Notes: a model not told the origin generated them from the sequence alone. A stretch of DNA of 11,782 nt from Clostridiales bacterium UBA5446 (GCA_002427465.1 DIRC01000015.1:8421-20202), one strand, 5' to 3'. Counted from the stretch's first letter, positions 1-6,529 are shown. A program made the numbers and translations.

Positions 1-111
1 GTCCGGGCCGCCGGCCGCCACAAACTTCTCCCGGTGGAAGGCAACGGCGCCGTTCCCGCCGTCGCCTGCGCGGACAGTTATCGTAACTTTATCTACAAAA
101 GATGACGCCAT
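1..111 (-). CDS. obg: Obg-family GTPase, N-terminal fragment (runs off left edge)
   Basis: Only the first 37 codons are present; the gene continues past base 1. The translation starts MASSFVDKVTITVRAGDGG and continues through a NGAVAFHREKF segment. This is the start of the glycine-rich Obg fold that precedes the GTPase domain in Obg/CgtA proteins. Obg is an essential GTPase that binds the large ribosomal subunit and acts in its assembly and in stress signalling. The G motifs themselves lie outside the window. The ATG at 109-111 follows an AGGAG only two bases away, which is short spacing, but no other in-frame start fits the family. rplU-rpmA-obg is the classic order, but a strong terminator after rpmA (267-298) suggests obg has its own promoter or depends on read-through. 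The identification is firm; only the start spacing is uncertain. Confidence 0.93.
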   Translation of the reverse strand, partial: MASSFVDKVTITVRAGDGGNGAVAFHREKFVAAGGPD

Positions 112-266
112 AGCTCCTACCTTTCATTCTATCTGAATCTTCGCCGAGCGGCGGAGAGGAACACCCGCCAAACGGAGCCGCGGCTCCGTCCTTATCCATT
201 CTGTGCATCCGGGCGTCCAGCAATACGCAGAAACCCTGCCGTTCGGCGTTATCCACGCCCTATGTT
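112..266. other. obg upstream intergenic region, with an 18-bp perfect palindrome
   Basis: This non-coding stretch separates the rpmA terminator from the obg start. Bases 172-189 are a perfect palindrome, ACGGAGCCG followed directly by its reverse complement. I found no convincing -35/-10 pair on the minus strand. The nearest -10-like hexamer (TAGAAT, about 16 bases before the obg ATG) has no matching -35 and sits too close to the start codon. The palindrome could be an operator or a leader hairpin, but nothing here decides its role. Confidence 0.4.
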
Positions 267-298
267 AAAAAACGGGGCGGGCAATCGCCCGCCCCGTT
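267..298 (-). terminator. Rho-independent terminator after rpmA
   Basis: On the minus strand a perfect 12-bp, very GC-rich stem (AACGGGGCGGGC with its complement) encloses a GATT loop and runs straight into a T tract. It begins only nine bases past the rpmA stop codon. It is a strong intrinsic terminator that closes the rplU-rpmA transcript and separates it from obg. Confidence 0.93.
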
Positions 299-306
299 AA
301 AGGCTT

Positions 307-567
307 TTACTGGGTAATTTCGTAAACAGAGACCTTTTTACGGTCCTTGCCCATGCGCTCGAATCTAACCTGTCCGTCCACCAGGGAGAACAGGGTATCG
401 TCCCTTCCCCGGCCTACATTTGTGCCAGGGTGGATCTTCGTTCCGCGCTGTCTGACAAGGATGTTTCCGGCCAGGACAAACTGGCCGTCGGCCCTTTTGG
501 CGCCGAGCCGCTTGGATTCACTGTCGCGCCCGTTTCTGGTAGAGCCCATTCCCTTTTTATGTGCCAT
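307..567 (-). CDS. rpmA: 50S ribosomal protein L27 (short form, no N-terminal extension)
   Basis: The product is 86 residues and begins MAHKKGMGSTRNGRDSESKR, the canonical L27 N-terminus. The conserved GNILVRQRGTKIHPG segment lies near residues 34-48. L27 sits on the large subunit, and its flexible N-terminus reaches toward the peptidyl transferase centre. In most Firmicutes L27 is made with an extra hydrophobic N-terminal peptide that the protease Prp removes. Here the ATG at 565-567 has a good GGAGG at 577-581 with nine-base spacing, and the rplU stop is only 34 bases upstream. There is therefore no room for the extension. It is co-transcribed with rplU and followed by a terminator. Confidence 0.98.
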   Translation of the reverse strand: MAHKKGMGSTRNGRDSESKRLGAKRADGQFVLAGNILVRQRGTKIHPGTNVGRGRDDTLFSLVDGQVRFERMGKDRKKVSVYEITQ

Positions 568-576
568 GCTTTAACA

Positions 577-581
577 CCTCC
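577..581 (-). promoter_or_regulatory. rpmA ribosome binding site
   Basis: GGAGG lies nine bases before the rpmA ATG. It fixes the start at MAHKKG and rules out a longer, Prp-cleavable L27 precursor. Confidence 0.85.
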
Positions 582-601
582 AATGTCATATGCGGAACTT
601 T

Positions 602-922
602 TTACGAGATGGCCTCGATCTGGATCTTGGTATAGGGCTGCCTATGGCCCTGTGTGCGCTGGTAATTCTTCTTTGGCTTCATCTTGAAGACGCGGATCTT
701 CTTGCCACGGCCGTTTTTCACAACGTTTCCGGTGACAACGGCGCCTTCAACAAAGGGGGCGCCGAACACAGAACCCTCGTCTCCGGTGATGGCGAGAACT
801 TTGTCGAACTTCACGCTGGTTCCGGCCTCCGCGCCAAGTTTTTCGATGTAAATAACATCTCCCTCGGCAACGCGGTACTGCTTTCCTCCGGTCTCAATGA
901 CGGCATGCTTCAATCTTTTCAT
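602..922 (-). CDS. rplU: 50S ribosomal protein L21
   Basis: From the ATG at 920-922 the product is 106 residues, starting MKRLKHAVIETGGKQYRV. The AVIETGGKQYRVAEGD block is the L21 signature, and the C-terminus is rich in Lys/Arg (residues about 70-98) as expected for 23S rRNA binding. The start is ambiguous. The purine run AGAGAGGA abuts the ATG almost without a spacer, but lies about nine bases before an in-frame TTG at 911-913. Starting there gives a 103-residue protein (MKHAVIETGG) that fits the family length better. The gene is followed after 34 bases by rpmA with no prp gene between. A promoter at 997-1025 drives the pair. The family call is certain; the exact start is not. Confidence 0.96.
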   Translation of the reverse strand: MKRLKHAVIETGGKQYRVAEGDVIYIEKLGAEAGTSVKFDKVLAITGDEGSVFGAPFVEGAVVTGNVVKNGRGKKIRVFKMKPKKNYQRTQGHRQPYTKIQIEAIS

Positions 923-925
923 TCC

Positions 926-938
926 TCTCTGTAAGAGA
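926..938 (-). promoter_or_regulatory. Small hairpin over the rplU ribosome binding site
   Basis: In the rplU leader, TCTCT-TAC-AGAGA forms a 5-bp stem whose 3' arm is part of the purine-rich ribosome binding site. A second imperfect hairpin lies just upstream at 951-967 (GCGGAG pairing with CTCCCGC, one bulge). Firmicute rplU genes are known to carry an L21 leader used for autogenous control. Whether this roughly 67-base leader belongs to that RNA family is inference, since I see base pairing but cannot score a covariance model. Confidence 0.45.
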
Positions 939-996
939 CTCGCTTTAGGGGCGGGAGAAACCTCCGCTTAATCTACCCGTGCAATGCGGCCTTAGT

Positions 997-1025
997 ATAT
1001 TAACACGCGGATAAGCCTGTGTCAA
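997..1025 (-). promoter_or_regulatory. Sigma-A type promoter for rplU-rpmA
   Basis: On the minus strand a perfect -35 TTGACA (1020-1025) is followed by a 17-base spacer and TAATAT (997-1002), preceded by TGT as in an extended -10. Transcription should start near 990, leaving a leader of about 67 bases before rplU. The -35 box lies ten bases past the tyrS stop. No terminator is visible between tyrS and this promoter, so read-through from tyrS can also reach rplU. Confidence 0.85.
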
Positions 1026-1034
1026 TGCCAATCG

Positions 1035-2258
1035 TTACGATTTCAGCACTACCTTGTTAAAGCTCTTCTTGCCGCGCCTGAGAATAACGCCTGCCTTCAG
1101 CTCTTCCCGGGAAAAGGTCTTGTCGACGTCTTCAACTTTTACCTCGTCCGCCGTAACGCCGCCCTGCTGGACATTCCTGCGAGCGTCGGATTTTGACGGG
1201 CAAAGGCCGCTGAGAACCAGCAAAGTGAGAATATCCGCCGCGCCGTCCGTCAAATCCTCAGCCACGATCTCCGTGGTCGGCATGTGCATACTGTCCCCCC
1301 CGCCAAAGACGGCGCGGGCGCCATCCCTGGCCTTTTTGGCTTCCTCCTCGCCATGAACGAGGCTTGTCAGCTCAAAGGCCAGCAGATCTTTGGCTTCGTT
1401 GAGCTTGGCGTCCTTCCAGTCTGCCATCGCCTCAATCTGCTCCAACGGCAGAAACGTCATCTTTCGCAGGCAGTTGATTACGTCCGCATCATCCACGTTC
1501 CGCCAGTACTGATAGAAATCAAATGGGCTGGTTTTATCGGGATCCAGCCACACGGCCCCGCCCAGGGTCTTGCCCATCTTCCTGCCGTCGCTGGTGAGAA
1601 GCAGGGTGATCGTCATACCGTAGGCGTCCTTGCCCAGTTTCCTGCGGATCAGATCCGTGCCTCCCAGAATGTTGGACCACTGGTCGTCTCCGCCGCACTG
1701 CATGACGCAGCCGTATTCCTTGAACATATGGTAGAAGTCGTAGCTCTGCATGATCATGTAGTTAAACTCCAGGAAAGACAGGCCTTTTTCCATCCTTTGC
1801 TTATAGCACTCGGCGCGGAGCATGTTGTTGACCGAGAAATGGGCGCCCACTTCTCTTAGCACTTCCACATAGTTGAGGGACATCAGCCAGTCGGCATTAT
1901 TGAGCATCAGCGCCCTGCCATTCGTAAAGTCGATGAATTTCTCCATCTGTACCTTGAATTTGGCGGCATTCGCCTGAATATCCGCCGCGGTAAGCATCTG
2001 CCGCATATCCGTACGCCCGGAAGGGTCGCCGACCATGGTGGTTCCGCCGCCCAGCAGGGCAATGGGACGGTTGCCGGCAAGCTGAAGCCTGCGCATTAAG
2101 TTAAGCGCCATGAAGTGCCCGATATGCAGGCTGTCCGCCGTGGGGTCGAAGCCAATGTAGAAGGTGGCTTTCCCGTTATTGATAAGTTCTTTTATCTGTT
2201 CCTCGTCCGTCACCTGGGCAATAAGGCCGCGGGCGCGGAGTTCATCGTATAATGTCAT
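1035..2258 (-). CDS. tyrS: Tyrosyl-tRNA synthetase
   Basis: The protein is 407 residues. It charges tRNA-Tyr with tyrosine in the cytoplasm and is a class I synthetase of the bacterial TyrRS type. HIGH is intact at residues 45-48 within FDPTADSLHIGH. The second signature is KMGKT at 227-231, a normal TyrRS variant of KMSKS. The tyrosine pocket region FLEFNYMIMQSYD is near 162-174 and GGDDQW at 189-194. The C-terminus (about 340-407) is an S4 RNA-binding domain that grips the tRNA. The ATG follows AAAGG at about ten-base spacing, and the ribosome binding site overlaps the stop of the upstream gene, 14 bases away. Many Firmicute tyrS genes have their own promoter and T-box leader. There is no space for one here, so expression depends on the upstream operon. 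Confidence 0.98.
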   Translation of the reverse strand: MTLYDELRARGLIAQVTDEEQIKELINNGKATFYIGFDPTADSLHIGHFMALNLMRRLQLAGNRPIALLGGGTTMVGDPSGRTDMRQMLTAADIQANAAKFKVQMEKFIDFTNGRALMLNNADWLMSLNYVEVLREVGAHFSVNNMLRAECYKQRMEKGLSFLEFNYMIMQSYDFYHMFKEYGCVMQCGGDDQWSNILGGTDLIRRKLGKDAYGMTITLLLTSDGRKMGKTLGGAVWLDPDKTSPFDFYQYWRNVDDADVINCLRKMTFLPLEQIEAMADWKDAKLNEAKDLLAFELTSLVHGEEEAKKARDGARAVFGGGDSMHMPTTEIVAEDLTDGAADILTLLVLSGLCPSKSDARRNVQQGGVTADEVKVEDVDKTFSREELKAGVILRRGKKSFNKVVLKS

Positions 2259-2272
2259 TTAAATCATACCTT

Positions 2273-2704
2273 TCATCTATCGTTATCATCGTTTGCGCTC
2301 TTATATTCATCTATGGAAGCAGCCGCCAGCTGCGCGCAATACGATATGAATTCTCCGCATCTCTCTTGTCCGCCCTCCGCCTCTATAAGCCGGTCACAGC
2401 GCACGGCCCCAAACCTGTCGCTGAAGTCGGCCAGCAGCTTTCTGGTTCTGTCCGAGATGGGGGCGTCCTTGGAGCCCGCTCCGTCCCGGGCCGTGGCAAG
2501 CCCTATGGCCATGACAGCCCCGGACACCGCGCCGCATACCTCGCCTGACCGGAGTCCGCCGCCAAACCCTGATGAAATCGCCTTGGCCGTCGCGTCATCC
2601 ATGCCTGTGCAGCACGAAAGGGCGCAAAGCACACTTTGGGCGCAGTTAAATTTCTGCGCGTGGATCTGCTTTGAGCTTTCCGTGATTTCTGTGTAATCTT
2701 TCAT
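2273..2704 (-). CDS. C_GCAxxG_C_C family protein (putative redox-active, Cys-rich)
   Basis: The protein is 143 residues and soluble, with no signal peptide or membrane segment. It has eight cysteines, at about 21, 27, 31, 32, 57, 103, 116 and 123. The core GFGGGLRSGEVCGAVSGAV (residues about 46-64) matches the glycine-rich GG-x-CGA-xx-GA pattern of the C_GCAxxG_C_C family. That family is described as putative redox-active or metal-binding, with no firm reaction known to me. Residues 20-32 hold a dense cluster, NC, LC and SCC. Its ATG overlaps the recN stop as ATGA, so translation is probably coupled to recN. The ribosome binding site (AAGGG, about ten bases upstream) lies in the recN end. tyrS follows 14 bases downstream. 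The family call is good; any role tied to recN is unproven. Confidence 0.85.
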   Translation of the reverse strand: MKDYTEITESSKQIHAQKFNCAQSVLCALSCCTGMDDATAKAISSGFGGGLRSGEVCGAVSGAVMAIGLATARDGAGSKDAPISDRTRKLLADFSDRFGAVRCDRLIEAEGGQERCGEFISYCAQLAAASIDEYKSANDDNDR

Positions 2705-4398
2705 TTTTGCTGTCCCTTCCTGTATCCTGCCTTATATTGTTCCGACGCTTCCAGCTGCTCTTTCGCGCTGGCAAGCGTTATCGGCGTAATGTTTTCGCCT
2801 CCGTGGAGCCGCGCAAGCTCCCGGGTGCGACCTTCCCCATCCAGAAATGTGATGGCCGTGAAGGTTCTTCCGTTCCGTTCCGTCTTTTCGATCCTGAAAT
2901 GCCCGTCCGCCATGGCCGCGATCTGCGGCAGATGGGTGACGCAGATCACCTGCTTATTGCCGGAAAGCCGCGCCAGCTTTTCACCTACTCTTTGGGCAGC
3001 CACGCCGGATACTCCCTCGTCGATTTCATCGAACACCATGGTCTGAACGGCGTCGCGTTCCGACAGAACGTCCTTCATGACCAGCATGATTCGCGCCAGC
3101 TCGCCTCCCGAGGCTATGCGGGAAATCCGCCCCGGCGCCTCTCCCGCGTTGGCGGACATGAGAAAGCGCACCTCGTCGCATCCGGAGCCGTCAAAGCCCG
3201 GCTCGCCGCCCACCGGCAGGATCTCCGCCTCAAACCGGACGGAAGGCATATTCAGCTCCTTCAGCCCCTCTTCAATGCGTTTTTGCAGCACCGCAGCCGC
3301 TTCCTTCCGTTTCGCGGAAATGGCTTCGGCTGCGGCACGCGTTTGTTTTTGATACTCCGCAAGCTCGGCCTCCAGCCCGGCCCGCCGCTCCTCCGCGTAT
3401 TCCAACGCCTCAAGCTCACGCTTGCTCTGCGCCAGAAGGGCGATCAGTCCGGCCTCGTCCGTGCCGAATTTTTTCCCAAGCCGCCTGATCAGGGCAAGAC
3501 GCGTTTCCAGCGCGTCATACTCCTCCGGTGAAAAATCCAGGCTTTCCCTGAAATCCCTCAGCCGTTCGGCAGCGTCCTCAATCAGGTGCCGCGCCTCGTC
3601 TATCTGCACGACGACGCCGTTCAGCTCCGGTACAAGGGCCGCCGCCCTTTCCGCCGTGACGGCTGCATCTCCCACCTGCTCTGCAGCGCTGCCACGGGCG
3701 CCGTACAGGGCGTCATACGAAGCGTCCAGCGCCTCGGTAAGCTTCCCGGCGTTTCGCAGCAGCTCCCGCCGGGCGGAAAGCTCGTCCTGCTCTCCCGCCT
3801 TCAGATCCGCCGCTTCCAGCTCCGCAATCCGGTAGCGGAGGCTTTCCTCCAAGCGGCGCTTCTCCAGCTCGTCCATATCAAGGGCGTGTATATCTGAAAG
3901 CATTGCGGTATATGTCTCATATCGCTTTCGGTAAGCCGCCAGATCCGCCTCCACGCCGGCGAACCCATCCAAATATTCCCGGTGGCGGCCTTCATCCATC
4001 AGCTGCCGACCGTCATTCTGGCCATGTATGTCCAAAAGCAGCGCGCCGAGACTTCTCAGAGTGCCGGCGGCCACGGGAACGCCGTTGACAACGGCCGAAC
4101 TCTTGCCGTCGGCGCTGATCCGACGGCGGATGACGACGTTGTCCTCAAGCTCAATCTCGTTTTCTTCAAACCAGCCTTCCGTGCCGTCGGAGGTGAAGAC
4201 CGCAGTCACCGCCGCCTTGTCGGCGCCGGTGCGCACCAGATCCCGGCTCGTCCTGCCGCCCAGTATGGCGCCCAGGGCGTCTATAACGATGGATTTGCCC
4301 GCGCCGGTCTCTCCGGTCAGAACGTTCAGTCCCGGAACCAGCGTGATATCCGCATTTTCAATGACGGCGATATTCTCGATATTGAGTTCCGCCAGCAT
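2701..4398 (-). CDS. recN: DNA repair ATPase RecN
   Basis: The 565-residue SMC-like ATPase acts early in double-strand break repair by holding DNA ends or sisters together before RecA work. Walker A GETGAGKS is at residues 29-36. The ABC signature SGGELARI begins near 430, Walker B FDEID is at about 456-460, and the H-loop VTH is at about 487-489. The middle (about 160-380) is Glu/Arg/Leu-rich and forms the coiled-coil arms. This is the full family length. I take the ATG at 4396-4398 because an ideal GGAGG stands seven bases upstream. An in-frame TTG at 4417-4419 would add seven residues but lacks this support. The start is 21 bases after argR, an arrangement common in Firmicutes. No LexA box is visible upstream. 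The end overlaps the next gene by four bases. Confidence 0.98.
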   Translation of the reverse strand: MLAELNIENIAVIENADITLVPGLNVLTGETGAGKSIVIDALGAILGGRTSRDLVRTGADKAAVTAVFTSDGTEGWFEENEIELEDNVVIRRRISADGKSSAVVNGVPVAAGTLRSLGALLLDIHGQNDGRQLMDEGRHREYLDGFAGVEADLAAYRKRYETYTAMLSDIHALDMDELEKRRLEESLRYRIAELEAADLKAGEQDELSARRELLRNAGKLTEALDASYDALYGARGSAAEQVGDAAVTAERAAALVPELNGVVVQIDEARHLIEDAAERLRDFRESLDFSPEEYDALETRLALIRRLGKKFGTDEAGLIALLAQSKRELEALEYAEERRAGLEAELAEYQKQTRAAAEAISAKRKEAAAVLQKRIEEGLKELNMPSVRFEAEILPVGGEPGFDGSGCDEVRFLMSANAGEAPGRISRIASGGELARIMLVMKDVLSERDAVQTMVFDEIDEGVSGVAAQRVGEKLARLSGNKQVICVTHLPQIAAMADGHFRIEKTERNGRTFTAITFLDGEGRTRELARLHGGENITPITLASAKEQLEASEQYKAGYRKGQQK

Positions 4399-4405
4399 GA
4401 CAGCA

Positions 4406-4410
4406 CCTCC
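4406..4410 (-). promoter_or_regulatory. recN ribosome binding site
   Basis: GGAGG, inside AAGGAGGTG, lies seven bases before the ATG at 4398. It selects that codon over the in-frame TTG at 4419. Confidence 0.85.
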
Positions 4411-4419
4411 TTGGCGCAA

Positions 4420-4869
4420 TCAGAACAGTTTCTTAATTTCGGCGCACAATGCCTCCGCGGCCTTTGAATCGGACATGGCAAGAAACGCGGTATCGTCCCC
4501 GGCAACCGTGCCCACAAGCCCCGGGATATTCATCCCGTCCAGGGCAGAGCTTGCAGCCATGGCCAGCCCCGGCAGCGTTTTTATGACGATGAGGTTCTGA
4601 GCCGTCTCGCAGCTGACCACGCTCTCCTTAAAAATCTTGCGAAGCCTTTCGTCATGACCGGCGGACTCGTCCCTGACGCTTGCCGCATAGCGGTACCTTC
4701 CCGACGGCGCCAGTTCCTTAACAAGCCGCATTTCCTTGATATCCCGGGAAAGTGTGGCCTGGGTGCTTCCCACGCCGCGCTCACGCAGCGCAAGCATCAG
4801 CTGGTTTTGCGTTTCAATATCCTTCCGGGAGATGATCTCAAGGATGACCTCCTGCCTTGCTGTTTTCAT
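4420..4869 (-). CDS. argR: Arginine repressor ArgR/AhrC
   Basis: The protein is 149 residues, the usual ArgR length. An N-terminal winged helix-turn-helix (about 1-65) carries STQATLSRDIKEM at 35-47, the family's DNA recognition helix. The C-terminal oligomerisation and arginine-binding domain (about 80-149) includes GTVAGDDTAFLA with the GDDT arginine-contact motif at 124-127. As a hexamer with bound arginine it represses arginine biosynthesis and, in Bacillus, activates catabolism. The ATG at 4867-4869 follows GGAGAG, which overlaps the nadK stop. The argR-recN pairing is a hallmark of Firmicutes. I found no clear ARG box next to the gene, so autoregulation is not supported by this window. 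Confidence 0.98.
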   Translation of the reverse strand: MKTARQEVILEIISRKDIETQNQLMLALRERGVGSTQATLSRDIKEMRLVKELAPSGRYRYAASVRDESAGHDERLRKIFKESVVSCETAQNLIVIKTLPGLAMAASSALDGMNIPGLVGTVAGDDTAFLAMSDSKAAEALCAEIKKLF

Positions 4870-4880
4870 ATCTTTCTCTC

Positions 4881-5729
4881 CTACATCGTTTCCGCAAGCT
4901 TTTCCCGGGCGGTGTCATAAAAACTTTTGACGCCCATTTCGGCGATAACGACACAATTCTTGGAACGCTTAATGGAAATTACATTCTGATCCTCCAGGTC
5001 GACCGCCTCTGAGCCGTCCACGGCCAGCAGCGCCCGGCGGCCCCAAAGCCGGTTCAGGGCCACGGTCACGGTTCGGCCCGGTGAAAGGACGAACGGCCTG
5101 GCGCCCATTCCGTGGGCGCATATGGGCGTTACGACGATATTCTCCGCCTCCGGCTCCACAATCGGCCCGCCCGCCGAGAGGGAATACGCCGTTGAACCCG
5201 TCGGCGTGGCCACAATAACCCCGTCGCCGGAAAAATCCGAAATCCCAACGCCGTCCGAAGCCACGGAAAGCCCGATGCAGCTGATATCGCTTTTAATGAC
5301 GGCCTCGTTCAGGGCGCAGTCGGTTCGGATAACCTCCCCGTTTTTGCTGAGGGCCACATCCAGCATCATCCGGCGGCTTTTGCGGAAATCTCCCGCCGCC
5401 GCCCTGCGGACAAGGCCGATATCCTCAGGCTCCAGGCTGGCCATAAAACCCTTGCTGCCCAGATTGACGCCCAGCAATGGAATTTCCCTGCCCCGAATCA
5501 TACGGGCCACCTGGAGCAATGTCCCATCCCCGCCGAACGCTATGATCATTGCCGCCCCGTCTGCGGATTCCTCGAAAGGCGTCGTGCCTTCCGCCTCCCG
5601 CCCCTCGGCAAATACCGGACTCATCACGGCATTTATGCCGTCGCCGGTCAGCATGGCCATCGTCCGCTTTGCAAGTTCAAGGCCGATATCCCGATGCGGG
5701 TTTGGACATAAAATAATTTTTCCGCCCAT
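4881..5729 (-). CDS. nadK: NAD kinase
   Basis: The enzyme is 282 residues and phosphorylates NAD to NADP with ATP or polyphosphate. It supplies NADPH-dependent pathways, including the reductase step right after Dxs. The catalytic GGDGT is at residues 66-70, NEAV at 141-144, and the substrate-binding TPTGSTAYSLSAGGP at 175-189, all intact. The second conserved loop, usually NxGxLGFL, reads NLGSKGFM at 89-96, with Lys in place of the usual Leu. The start ATG shares one base with the tlyA stop (TAATG) and has GGAG five bases upstream. tlyA-nadK-argR-recN is the usual clostridial order, whereas Bacillus lacks nadK at this place. The call is firm. Confidence 0.98.
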   Translation of the reverse strand: MGGKIILCPNPHRDIGLELAKRTMAMLTGDGINAVMSPVFAEGREAEGTTPFEESADGAAMIIAFGGDGTLLQVARMIRGREIPLLGVNLGSKGFMASLEPEDIGLVRRAAAGDFRKSRRMMLDVALSKNGEVIRTDCALNEAVIKSDISCIGLSVASDGVGISDFSGDGVIVATPTGSTAYSLSAGGPIVEPEAENIVVTPICAHGMGARPFVLSPGRTVTVALNRLWGRRALLAVDGSEAVDLEDQNVISIKRSKNCVVIAEMGVKSFYDTAREKLAETM

Positions 5730-6529
5730 TACTGCTCCAATTCTGCATGTGATGCCGCCACAATGTCTGCGATATCCGGCTCCCGCGCCGTGTGTCCGCC
5801 GTTTTTTAAATAGCCCAGATACTCTATATTTCCCTCCGGGCCGCGGACAGGGGAATAATCCAATCCCATGACTCCGTACCCCGCGGATGAGGCAAAACCA
5901 ACAAATTCGCGCAGCACCTTTTCATGGACGGCAGGGTCCCGGACGACGCCCTTCTTGCCCACGTCCGCCTTCCCGGCCTCAAACTGTGGCTTGATAAGGC
6001 AGATCACCGGCGCTCCTTCCAAAAGAAGGCCGCGTACGGCCGGCAGCACCAGCCTAACGGATATGAACGAAAGATCCATCACCGCCAGGGCCATACGCTC
6101 CGGGAACATGTCCGCCGTCAGATACCTGGCATTCTGCCTTTCCATACTGACCACCCGGCTATCGCTCCGGAGACTCCAGGCAAGCTGCCCATAGCCCACG
6201 TCCACGGCGTAGACCCTCGCCGCGCCATTTTTCAAAAGAACGTCGGTAAACCCGCCCGTGGACGCCCCGCAATCGATGCAGACAAGCCCCGAGGGATTGA
6301 TTTCAAAGGTGCGCAGGGCCTTTTCCAGCTTAAAGCCGCCGCGGGAAACATACGGACAGGCGGAGCCCCGCACTTCTATTTTACTCTCGGGCGAAACCTG
6401 CATACCCGGCTTTTCAGCTTTTTGGCCGTCCACATACACCTGGCCGCCCATGATCGTCGTCTTTGCGCGCTCGCGGCTTTCCGCAAGCCCCAGCTCGAAC
6501 ACCCGCTGGTCCAGGCGAACCTTACCCAT
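5729..6529 (-). CDS. tlyA: TlyA family rRNA 2'-O-methyltransferase
   Basis: The protein is 266 residues. An N-terminal S4 RNA-binding domain (about 4-60, with RLDQRVFELGLAESRERAK) is joined to an FtsJ-like Rossmann methyltransferase. Visible elements are SRGGFKL at 62-68, the SAM motif DCGASTGGFTD at 86-96, MDLSFIS at 151-157, LIKPQFEAG at 178-186 and GNIEYL near 233-238. Together these supply the K-D-K-E catalytic set. TlyA homologues methylate 2'-OH groups of cytidines in 16S and/or 23S rRNA; older annotation calls them hemolysins. The chosen ATG (6527-6529) has GGAG six bases upstream and overlaps the dxs end by eight bases. The reading frame is open further upstream, but that part only shadows dxs. 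Substrate choice cannot be read from the sequence. Confidence 0.96.
   Translation of the reverse strand: MGKVRLDQRVFELGLAESRERAKTTIMGGQVYVDGQKAEKPGMQVSPESKIEVRGSACPYVSRGGFKLEKALRTFEINPSGLVCIDCGASTGGFTDVLLKNGAARVYAVDVGYGQLAWSLRSDSRVVSMERQNARYLTADMFPERMALAVMDLSFISVRLVLPAVRGLLLEGAPVICLIKPQFEAGKADVGKKGVVRDPAVHEKVLREFVGFASSAGYGVMGLDYSPVRGPEGNIEYLGYLKNGGHTAREPDIADIVAASHAELEQ

Noticed and set aside
121..150. Promoter for obg with TAGAAT as -10
   Set aside because: There is no acceptable -35 at 16-18 bases, and the hexamer is too close to the ATG to leave a leader holding the ribosome binding site comfortably.
89..208. A 39-codon minus-strand frame starting at ATG 206-208 and running into the obg start
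   Set aside because: There is no good ribosome binding site, it overlaps the certain obg start in another frame, and its composition looks arbitrary. The 18-bp palindrome lies inside it.
2707..3531. A long plus-strand open frame of 274 codons opposite recN, with similar long frames opposite ispA and tyrS
   Set aside because: These lie antisense to genes with intact motifs, match no family I recognise, are rich in Arg/Pro/Ser as expected for reversed GC-rich coding DNA, and lack ribosome binding sites.
4399..4419. TTG start for recN at 4417-4419, adding seven residues
   Set aside because: The ideal GGAGG at 4406-4410 would lie inside the coding part, and it is correctly spaced only for the ATG at 4398.
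4399..4440. LexA/DinR box (GAAC-N4-GTTC) upstream of recN, suggested by GAACAGTTTC
   Set aside because: The second half-site does not match, and there is no promoter in this 21-base gap. SOS control of recN is not supported here.
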